From positions 3,618 through 9,281 of the forward strand of contig DJPG01000099.1 in the NCBI GenBank assembly GCA_002439735.1: a stretch of 5,664 bases of DNA, in the 5' to 3' direction. Source of the DNA: Firmicutes bacterium UBA6418. GTDB taxonomy: Bacteria > Bacillota > Clostridia > Peptostreptococcales > Anaerovoracaceae. Below, piece after piece: positions 1-4,694 of the stretch (position 1 is its first letter; the number at the start of each line of letters is the position of its first letter). The position numbers were made by a program, and so were the translations under genes. The notes under the pieces are model-generated. The model ran no database searches and was not told the origin of the DNA. It saw only the letters and a list, made by a program, of their open reading frames with translations.

Positions 1-36
1 CTGTAATAAAAATGCACCCCCTGTCAAAAAATCTCC

Positions 37-67
37 TTGACCTTCCACCGGGTGGAAGGTGTAGAAT
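37..67 (+). promoter_or_regulatory. MerR-type promoter with 19-bp spacer
   Basis: The -35 box is TTGACC at 37-42 and the -10 box is TAGAAT at 62-67, separated by 19 bp. Normal sigma-70 spacing is 17 bp; the over-long spacer is the hallmark of promoters controlled by MerR-family proteins, which bind between the boxes and twist the DNA to realign them. Transcription should start near 74, giving a leader of about 25 nt that contains the ribosome binding site of the MerR gene. The gene directly downstream encodes a MerR protein, so autoregulation of the three-gene operon is the natural inference. Confidence 0.88.
40..60. promoter_or_regulatory. MerR operator, perfect inverted repeat
   Basis: Arms ACCTTCCACC (40-49) and GGTGGAAGGT (51-60) are exact reverse complements around the single base G50. 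The 21-bp dyad overlaps the end of the -35 box and fills most of the spacer, the position where MerR-family dimers bind. No second copy was seen elsewhere in the window, so the visible target is this operon only. Confidence 0.88.
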
Positions 68-99
68 GAGGGCAGTAATCGGAAGGAGATGAGCCGAAA

Positions 100-753
100 A
101 TGAAAATCAGCGAGGTCGAAGAGCGTGTCGGCATCACCAAAAAGAATATTCGCTTCTACGAGGCGCAGGGACTGCTCCGGCCCGGCCGCAACCACGAAAA
201 CGGTTATCGGGAATACAGCGACGAGGACGTGCGTACCTTAGAACAGATCAAACTGCTGCGCAAGCTGGGACTGCCGCTCGAAGAGATCCGCAGGATGCAG
301 AGCGGACACGCAACTGTCGCGGACAGCATGCGCCGTCATTTGATCACGCTGCAAAGAGAGCAGCAGAACCTGACAGAGTCCGTCCGCCTTTGCGAAGCAC
401 TGCAGGCCCAGCAAAGCAAACTCAGCGAACTCGATGCCCGGCAGATCCTGCAGCAAATGGAGACGATGGAACAGGGCGGCACTTCGTTTCAGGACATCTC
501 GCGAAACGACGTCCGACAGCGTTCGTTTCTGGGCGCAGTCTGTGCTTCGATCGTCATGACGCTGCTCATGCTGGGTCTCCTTGCCCTCATGCTCTGGGGC
601 TTCCATACAGACCCGCAGGAAGCGCCGCCGCTGCCGCTGATGGTGCTTTTGATCGCATTACCGATTTTCGTTATTTTAGGTGTTACGTTTTCTCTGATCC
701 AGCGGATCGGAGAGATTCAAAAAGGGGAGGCTTATGATGCGAGAAAATTCTAA
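100..753 (+). CDS. MerR-family regulator with C-terminal membrane module
   Basis: This is a 217-residue DNA-binding regulator. Residues 1-70 form the MerR winged helix-turn-helix, with the family signature IRFYEAQGLLRPGR (17-30) and NGYREY (34-39). Residues about 75-125 are a long heptad-like helix, typical of the MerR dimerisation coiled coil. Unlike classical MerR proteins there is no cysteine metal-binding loop. Instead two hydrophobic segments follow, about 143-168 and 178-200, and then a charged tail ending ARKF. The protein is therefore probably anchored in the membrane while its N-terminus binds DNA. AAGGAG at 83-88 lies 11 nt before the ATG, which opens directly on the MerR domain. 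It is the first gene of the operon behind the MerR-type promoter, and its end overlaps the next gene by 20 bp. The family is certain; the signal sensed is unknown. Confidence 0.93.
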   Translation: MKISEVEERVGITKKNIRFYEAQGLLRPGRNHENGYREYSDEDVRTLEQIKLLRKLGLPLEEIRRMQSGHATVADSMRRHLITLQREQQNLTESVRLCEALQAQQSKLSELDARQILQQMETMEQGGTSFQDISRNDVRQRSFLGAVCASIVMTLLMLGLLALMLWGFHTDPQEAPPLPLMVLLIALPIFVILGVTFSLIQRIGEIQKGEAYDARKF

Positions 754-1009
754 AAAGGACGCCGATGCAGACAGAACTGCAAAGAAAAGCGGCGCTATGA
801 TCGCGGCCATCGTCATTATCATACTTGCGATGCTGTTGATCGGTGCCTTTGTGCTGACGATCCACGGCAGAGAAGATGCCGGATTAAACGGGATCTTAGG
901 CGTTTATATCGCTGTCCTTGCAGCCGTGGTCATCGGTGTTCTGTTTGCGTTGCGGCAGAGACTGCATGAAATCAAAAACGGCGAAGAAGAGGAAGCCAAA
1001 AAGTATTAA
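734..1009 (+). CDS. Small two-helix membrane protein, paralogue of the MerR membrane module
   Basis: This 91-residue protein has a charged N-terminus (1-19), two membrane helices (about 20-43 and 51-73) and a charged tail ending EEEEAKKY. It aligns with residues 145-217 of the upstream MerR protein almost without gaps. Both modules start with Gly-Ala, keep IV seven residues in and a histidine at the end of helix 1, and finish at the same residue. Their last 21 residues share 10 identities, including QR, EI, GE and the final A-x-K-aromatic. It therefore looks like the membrane part of the regulator without the DNA-binding part. Two ATGs are adjacent (734 and 737); GGAGG at 726-730 is 3 nt from the first and 6 nt from the second, so 737 may be the true start. 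The 20-bp overlap with the MerR gene implies translational coupling. A role as membrane partner or modulator of the regulator is inference; no named family was recognised. Confidence 0.85.
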   Translation: MMRENSKKDADADRTAKKSGAMIAAIVIIILAMLLIGAFVLTIHGREDAGLNGILGVYIAVLAAVVIGVLFALRQRLHEIKNGEEEEAKKY

Positions 1010-1045
1010 AAGCAGGAATCAAGGCAAAAAGAAAGGAGATCTACT

Positions 1046-1357
1046 ATGTTATTACTGACATTAAATTATGTCCCGGGAAAAGAAATCGAAGCATTGGGAA
1101 TTGCCAAAGGGACGACGGTGCAGACCAAGAACTTCGGCAAGGATTTTATGTCCGGTATGAAAACGCTGGTCGGCGGTGAACTGCACGCTTACACCGAAAT
1201 GCTCAACGAAGCGCGTCAAATCGCGACCAAGCGTATGGTCGACGAGGCCGAGACCCTCGGCGCCGACGCGGTCATCAACGTCCGCTACGGCTCCGCCTCC
1301 CTCATGCAGGGCGCCGCGGAAGTCGTCGCTTACGGAACGGCGGTAAAATTCAAATAG
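1046..1357 (+). CDS. YbjQ/UPF0145 family protein
   Basis: This 103-residue protein has the usual length and layout of the YbjQ family (Pfam YbjQ_1). Recognisable elements are an early turn GTTVQTKNFGKDF (22-34), GGE at 43-45 followed by Tyr49, a central helix with NEAR (54-57) and conserved acidic and basic residues, and the signature GADAVINVRY (72-81). It appears soluble, with no signal peptide or membrane helix. The family is often labelled heavy-metal-binding, but this member has no cysteine and one histidine, so the label should not be carried over as a function. The start is well fixed: AAAGGAG (1032-1038) lies 7 nt before the ATG. It begins 36 nt after the small membrane protein and is followed by a strong terminator, making it the last gene of the MerR-controlled operon. 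A link to envelope or membrane stress is inference from context. Confidence 0.9.
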   Translation: MLLLTLNYVPGKEIEALGIAKGTTVQTKNFGKDFMSGMKTLVGGELHAYTEMLNEARQIATKRMVDEAETLGADAVINVRYGSASLMQGAAEVVAYGTAVKFK

Positions 1358-1385
1358 TCCGTGTGCCGGCGCCTCCGGTGAAAGC

Positions 1386-1415
1386 GGCGGCTCTGAAAAA
1401 CAGAGCCGCCTTTTT
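1386..1415 (+). terminator. Rho-independent terminator of the MerR operon
   Basis: A perfect 10-bp GC-rich stem (1386-1395 with 1401-1410) encloses an AAAAA loop and is followed at once by TTTTT (1411-1415). It lies 28 nt after the stop codon of the YbjQ-family gene. Read on the - strand the same hairpin is followed only by GCTTT, so it would be a weaker stop for the convergent dipeptidase gene. Confidence 0.93.
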
Positions 1416-1430
1416 CTGTGAGATCACAGA
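1415..1430. repeat. Short perfect palindrome between convergent genes
   Basis: TCTGTGA (1415-1421) and TCACAGA (1424-1430) are exact reverse complements separated by GA. It sits directly after the + strand terminator and about 24 bp past the end of the dipeptidase gene. The arms resemble half-sites of Crp-type operators, but the spacer is 2 bp instead of 6, so it is not a Crp/Fnr site. As RNA it could form only a 5-bp stem with no U-tract, so it is not a clear terminator either. Its role is unknown. Confidence 0.4.
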
Positions 1431-1453
1431 TAAGGCAGCCCTGCGTACTTTTG

Positions 1454-2025
1454 TTAAATGTCATAGTCCGTATACGGAACCGGATCGGTGGAAACATCAT
1501 AGAAGTGCCACCATTCGTTTTCATACCCCTCAAAGCCTACCGATTCCATGACCTGCTTCAGATATTCCCCGTTTTTTCTCCCCTCCGGCGGATTCTCCGC
1601 GCAGGAAAGCGCGGCTCTGCCATCCATGGTGTCAAACGGACAAGGCATCGGAATGTCCTTTCCTTCAAGGTCGGTCAGCGTGATATCCACGCACTGTCCG
1701 TTCATGTGCGTATGCCGGAACGTTGTCATCTTGGTCATGTCCGGCGGTCTGGCCACAAAATCATCGTTCGGCATGATCTCCCAGAATTTCTTTTGCGCAC
1801 GGATCGGCCGATAGGCATCCCACACCTTTACCCGATAACCGGCGGCTTTAAAAAGGTTTTTTGCTTTGATCAAAATCTCTGCCGTGTGCGCATCGATCCA
1901 GCATTCGCCGGATTGGTAGACCTGCTGACCGGTAAAATTGTCCGCAGTGGCATACCGAAGATCGATGATGAAATCCGGATCGATATCCAGCAGTCGAACT
2001 AAATTGCCTTTTTTTCAATATCCAT
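1454..2025 (-). CDS. VanX/DdpX-like D-Ala-D-Ala dipeptidase, frameshifted at codon 5-6
   Basis: This is a zinc peptidase of family M15D, which splits D-Ala-D-Ala. Reading through one -1 shift gives 190 residues (VanX has about 202). The N-terminal motif DLRYATADNFTG (22-33), the GYRVKVWDAYRP block with the catalytic Arg (73), His107 and Asp114 in THMNGQCVD, and Glu171/His174 in EWWHF are all present. They match VanX Arg71, His116, Asp123, Glu181 and His184. AGGAGA (2031-2036) lies 6 nt before ATG 2025, but that frame hits TAG at 1999-2001 after eight codons. The body lies in the -1 frame, joined at an A7-G run. The only in-frame alternative start, TTG 1873, would lose the conserved N-terminus. 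The gene begins 10 nt after the DUF805 gene, as an operon would. No vanH, vanA or vanS/R is seen, so a role in peptidoglycan turnover is likelier than glycopeptide resistance. Enzyme identity is sure; an active gene is not. Confidence 0.8.
2008..2014 (-). other. A AAA AAG slippery heptamer at the dipeptidase frame junction
   Basis: On the - strand the start region reads ATG GAT ATT GAA AAA AAG GCA ATT TAG. The run of seven A (2009-2015) followed by G contains A AAA AAG in exactly the phase needed for -1 slippage (codons AAA and AAG). This is the heptamer of the E. coli dnaX frameshift site. After a -1 slip, translation continues GGC AAT TTA GTT and on into the conserved dipeptidase. An eighth A would also restore the frame. 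No strong downstream stem was found; only a 4-bp GGAT/ATCC hairpin lies nearby. Simple loss of one A is therefore at least as likely as programmed slippage. Confidence 0.55.
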
Positions 2026-2035
2026 TTTATTCTCC

Positions 2036-2419
2036 TCATAATTCCTCTGCCATATTTTTGGAGTCCGCCCAGTCCTGCGGCTGTCCGTATCGGTTGCCAT
2101 CTTCTTTCCCATTTTCGATCGTCAGCACGAATAAGTAGATCCATCCAAAAACAGGAATCAGTATGCTCAGAAACCAAAGGCCGCTTTTGCTGATATCATG
2201 GAGCCGTTTCACGGTCGCGCTTCCATATGGGACCAACATTAGAATACTGTAAATCTGCCACAGAGGAAGATTTGGAATTTTACTTGTAAACCATACACAA
2301 ATAGCCATGATGACCAGCATCAACAGTAAAAACAGCCAGTATTGTCTCCGGTCAATCCGCCCCGAAAGACGAAAGCTTTTTTTAAGAATATTTCGAAAAA
2401 TATTGATTCCTGCATCCAT
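2036..2419 (-). CDS. DUF805 family membrane protein
   Basis: This 127-residue integral membrane protein has the standard DUF805 (YhaH-type) architecture. The N-terminal motif is FRLSGRIDRRQYWLF (16-30), which enters the first helix (about 27-45). A second hydrophobic segment spans about 52-66. The central signature is KRLHDISKSGLW (71-82), leading into the last helix (about 81-101, with IPVFGW), and the protein ends ENGKEDGNRYG (102-112) plus a polar tail. The molecular function of this family is not known to me. The start is well supported: GGGAGG (2427-2432) lies 7 nt before the ATG. Its stop overlaps the ribosome binding site of the dipeptidase gene 10 nt downstream, so the two are probably co-transcribed and translationally coupled. 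A hairpin upstream (2466-2493) may partly separate it from the 611-residue protein's transcript. Confidence 0.92.
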   Translation of the reverse strand: MDAGINIFRNILKKSFRLSGRIDRRQYWLFLLLMLVIMAICVWFTSKIPNLPLWQIYSILMLVPYGSATVKRLHDISKSGLWFLSILIPVFGWIYLFVLTIENGKEDGNRYGQPQDWADSKNMAEEL

Positions 2420-2465
2420 GTGCTATCCTCCCAATCAGTATGATTCGTTCCATTTTTGTAAAACC

Positions 2466-2493
2466 AGGCAGGCAATGCAAAGAAAGCCTGCCT
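2466..2493 (-). terminator. Weak hairpin, possible terminator or attenuator
   Basis: AGGCAGGC on the - strand (2486-2493) pairs with GCCTGCCT (2466-2473) to form an 8-bp stem with a 12-nt loop, followed by GG and only four T. It lies between the small peptide reading frame and the DUF805 gene. The short, displaced T-tract argues for partial termination at most. On the + strand no T-tract follows. Confidence 0.4.
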
Positions 2494-2534
2494 TGATCTT
2501 AAAAAATTTGTCGGATGATACGATTTTTCAACTT

Positions 2535-2609
2535 TTAATATCCGATCCCTGCGGCAACGCCCACTAAGACTGCCTGTGCCAAGAACACGATCATGTTCTC
2601 TAAATTCAA
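2535..2609 (-). CDS. Possible 24-residue hydrophobic peptide
   Basis: A TTG-started reading frame begins 24 nt after the stop of the 611-residue protein. GGGAGG (2616-2621) lies 6 nt before the TTG, an optimal arrangement that is otherwise unexplained here. The peptide starts M-N-L-E-N-M and continues IVFLAQAVLVGVAAGIGY, that is, a polar cap followed by about 18 hydrophobic residues, enough for one membrane helix. It stops at TAA 2535-2537, well before the hairpin at 2466-2493. The likely product is a single-pass membrane micropeptide. Function is unknown; type I toxin-like peptides and small membrane modulators have this form, but there is no visible antitoxin RNA. Short length and the TTG start keep confidence modest. 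Confidence 0.42.
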   Translation of the reverse strand: MNLENMIVFLAQAVLVGVAAGIGY

Positions 2610-2633
2610 GGCTTTCCTCCCGCATCCGGTGAA

Positions 2634-4469
2634 TCACTTCACCATCCCGTAGCTGCAAAGCGCATCCACAAACCGTCTCCGTCTCGAATAGCTGGCTCTG
2701 TATTTTGTAAACAACTTTGTTTTTGCGTTCGTCTCTCCGTTTGATTCCAGCACTTCACCCAGCGCGGCGATAAAGCTCGCGCATTCGTCATAATAATTTC
2801 GTCGGTTATTTTCCATGATGGCTTGTACTCTGTCGTTGATCCATGTATCAATTCTGCGGAGCCATTTCTCTTTTTGCTCCGAGGTAAGCGTGACTTCCTT
2901 TTTCCACTTTGAAAAAAATTCCCAAAATACTTCTTCATCGATTTCATGTTCTTCTTCCTGAACATAGCAGTCGGTTTCGAAATCGTATCGCCCTTTCTGA
3001 AGTTGACACGCGGACACCGCCCAATACTTCATCGCGTGCAGACCTTCGGTAAAACCATCTCCCGCATGTAAAAGCAGTAGCATAAGCGCGATCCCCTCTT
3101 TCATAAAGGTCGAAGACCAACCGAGCGATTTTTTCTGATCCATGCCCACTTCTTTCATCTTTTCAAAATCCTGTTCAAAGAACAGCATCGTGCAATACGC
3201 ATGCGAGGTGAGTTCATTTTCGCAGAACGCCTCTGACTCCCACATGGAATAGGCCTGATGCTGTCCTATCGTTTTATACTGCGTCTCGATAATCTCTCGC
3301 GCTTCTTCCCGATACTGCTGCCAGTTTCGTGTCTCAAAGCGGAGTCGCAGGTAGTTCACGACCGTTGTATCGGAACGAAAGGCCTCCAGCCAGCATCGTT
3401 CCTTTTGTGCCGTTTCTCCGACCCGCTCTGCATAACCGGCGGTCAACAGCGCGACCTTTGCCCGCATGCGATATTTTGCCGGAATCCTCGCAAGTGCCTC
3501 CATGCCGACTTCCAGCATGTACGGATCTTCCTGTGTTTTCAAATTCCTTTCTAAAAGCTGCAGGTATAGGTTCGGATGTACATCTGCGTATTTTCTCGCA
3601 TTTTCCAGAAGACAGGCATTGTCTCCTATCATCGCCACTGCTTCCTGCAAAAGCTCATCGGCCAGTTTCCCTTTTTGGTTCCCCAACCGTTCGACCCAAA
3701 GCGGCAAGAAAGCATCAAACTCCGGCAGCTCTTTGCTTCCCAATGACAGGAGATTCTCCAGCCTCACCGGATAAGCATCCAGGTTCCGGATCATACGCAG
3801 CAGTTCATCCGGACGGTCTTTCAGATCATTCCCCATATAGACAAGATAGAGGCATTCGTTTACAAGATTCTGATAGTTTCCTGCCAGCAGCTTCTCTTCA
3901 AACAGATTCGGGAGCCGCAGAAAATCACCATAATCGTTATAATCCCCATTCACAGAGACATCCAGCACCGCGATCGCTTCCGCCAGTTTCAGCCCATCCC
4001 GATAGGCTTCCATGTCAATGCTGCGATGGATCGTCCGGATCGCTTGTTCAATATCCTCCAAGAGCCCCTGCGGATCATAAAAGAAGACTTCATCCTCATC
4101 GCTGTTATACCAGTCATCCCATTCTTCGTTGTATTCGCTGTCAAGCACCTGCTTCCCATCTCCGATGAGTTTCAGCTTTTGCAGCAGAACATCGATTTCC
4201 TCGCGCAGACTTTTATATCCGTCGTCCCCTGCCTGCTGCGCTTTTTTCGGTTCGAGACAAAACGTCTTCAGGAGATCCTGAAACTTCCCACGCTCGGTTT
4301 CGGGGCAGACTCTTGCCAGATCATGTATGAATTTTTCCAAGCTTTCCTTCGCCATTTTTTGTGTCAGAATGTCTATTTCACTTAAAAACTGTGGTAATCG
4401 CATCGCTTTGCAAATTCCTTTCTCTTCCTGTGCTGCAGCCTTTGCTGCGCTAAAGTCAGCAATCGTCAT
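2634..4469 (-). CDS. Uncharacterised 611-residue helical-repeat protein
   Basis: This is a long, acidic, almost wholly alpha-helical soluble protein with no signal peptide or membrane helix. An acidic, aromatic stretch (about 111-132, with EEWDDWYNSDEDE) separates an N-terminal helical part from a series of helical hairpins (about 135-480). Those hairpins resemble TPR-like repeats, for example EAYRDGLKLAEA and AKVALLTAGYAERVG. The C-terminus is basic (KYRASYSRRRRFVDAL, 589-604). The helical body and C-terminal pattern remind me of the region following the zinc finger in bacterial SWIM proteins, but no CxC...CxH motif is present; this is a recollection, not a match. ATG 4469 has no ribosome binding site and lies about 2 nt from the predicted transcription start. 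Met23 (ATG 4401-4403), preceded by AAAGGA, is an alternative giving 589 residues. It is probably a scaffold or protein-protein interaction module; function unknown. Confidence 0.8.
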   Translation of the reverse strand: MTIADFSAAKAAAQEEKGICKAMRLPQFLSEIDILTQKMAKESLEKFIHDLARVCPETERGKFQDLLKTFCLEPKKAQQAGDDGYKSLREEIDVLLQKLKLIGDGKQVLDSEYNEEWDDWYNSDEDEVFFYDPQGLLEDIEQAIRTIHRSIDMEAYRDGLKLAEAIAVLDVSVNGDYNDYGDFLRLPNLFEEKLLAGNYQNLVNECLYLVYMGNDLKDRPDELLRMIRNLDAYPVRLENLLSLGSKELPEFDAFLPLWVERLGNQKGKLADELLQEAVAMIGDNACLLENARKYADVHPNLYLQLLERNLKTQEDPYMLEVGMEALARIPAKYRMRAKVALLTAGYAERVGETAQKERCWLEAFRSDTTVVNYLRLRFETRNWQQYREEAREIIETQYKTIGQHQAYSMWESEAFCENELTSHAYCTMLFFEQDFEKMKEVGMDQKKSLGWSSTFMKEGIALMLLLLHAGDGFTEGLHAMKYWAVSACQLQKGRYDFETDCYVQEEEHEIDEEVFWEFFSKWKKEVTLTSEQKEKWLRRIDTWINDRVQAIMENNRRNYYDECASFIAALGEVLESNGETNAKTKLFTKYRASYSRRRRFVDALCSYGMVK

Positions 4470-4477
4470 CTACATAC

Positions 4478-4506
4478 AATATAACAATCCTTTTTTTAAA
4501 ATTCAA
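4478..4506 (-). promoter_or_regulatory. Probable sigma-70 promoter for the - strand genes
   Basis: On the - strand TTGAAT (4501-4506) and TATATT (4478-4483) are separated by exactly 17 bp. The -10 box matches consensus at 5 of 6 positions and the -35 box at 4 of 6. Transcription would start near 4471, just 2 nt before ATG 4469. That implies a leaderless message or use of a downstream start such as Met23 at 4403. Confidence 0.55.
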
Positions 4507-4571
4507 TGACATTTTTTGTATCACGCTCCACATTCTTAATTTTCGTCAAAATAAAAATCCGTGGATAACCC

Positions 4572-4600
4572 TTGCGGAATTACGCGGCAGTTGTTATACT
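4572..4600 (+). promoter_or_regulatory. Sigma-70 promoter for the TraX-family gene
   Basis: TTGCGG (4572-4577) and TATACT (4595-4600) are separated by exactly 17 bp, with the -10 box matching consensus at 5 of 6 positions. Transcription would start near 4607, giving an untranslated leader of about 88 nt before the favoured TTG start at 4695. Confidence 0.72.
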
Positions 4601-4612
4601 ATGGGAGCAGCC

Positions 4613-4628
4613 ATTTTCTTCGGAAAAT
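4613..4628 (+). other. Leader hairpin with UUCG tetraloop
   Basis: ATTTTC (4613-4618) and GAAAAT (4623-4628) pair perfectly around TTCG, giving the very stable C(UUCG)G loop closure on a 6-bp stem. It falls about 6 nt after the predicted transcription start of the TraX-family gene. A 5' hairpin in this position often protects mRNA from decay. A second, weaker pairing GATGC/GCATC (4633-4637 with 4653-4657) encloses a G6 run. No T-tract follows, so it is not a terminator, and no known riboswitch class was recognised. Confidence 0.45.
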
Positions 4629-4694
4629 CCGTGATGCGCAAGGTTGGGGGGTGCATCGCAGGCTGACTTTATGATAAACAGGGGGAACTTGATT

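Larger units (their letters stand above)
4554..4633 (+). repeat. 10-bp direct repeat bracketing the TraX promoter
   Basis: AAAATCCGTG occurs at 4554-4563, just upstream of the -35 box, and again at 4624-4633, in the leader. The copies are 70 bp apart start to start. An exact 10-mer recurring within about 100 bp is unlikely by chance, and the placement either side of the promoter would suit a looping or road-block regulator. The second copy overlaps the 3' arm of the leader hairpin, so it may partly reflect that structure. Confidence 0.4.

Noticed and set aside
1046..1357. A metal-resistance function from the heavy-metal-binding label of the YbjQ family
   Set aside because: The protein has no cysteine and a single histidine, the regulator lacks a cysteine metal loop, and no transporter is encoded in the operon.
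1415..1430. A Crp/Fnr binding site
   Set aside because: The half-sites are separated by 2 bp instead of 6 and lie at gene ends with no promoter.
1418..2002. A 194-residue + strand open frame opposite the dipeptidase gene
   Set aside because: The - strand carries an unmistakable M15D peptidase with all catalytic residues, so this frame is its shadow.
1454..2025. A vancomycin-resistance locus
   Set aside because: Only a VanX-like enzyme is present. VanH, VanA/B-type ligase and VanRS are absent, and VanX/DdpX-like dipeptidases occur widely outside resistance clusters.
2320..2658. A 112-residue - strand open frame across the gap between the 611-residue protein and DUF805
   Set aside because: It overlaps both flanking genes in another frame, has no fitting ribosome binding site and a composition rich in Arg and Ser with no domain pattern.
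3329..4168. A 279-residue + strand open frame opposite the 611-residue gene
   Set aside because: It is Pro/Ser/Arg/His-rich and low in structure, as expected of an antisense shadow. It has no ribosome binding site or domain, and lies wholly inside a better gene.
4602..4667. A 21-codon + strand frame in the TraX leader
   Set aside because: Its ATG lies between the -10 box and the predicted transcription start, so it would not be in the message, and there is no ribosome binding site.
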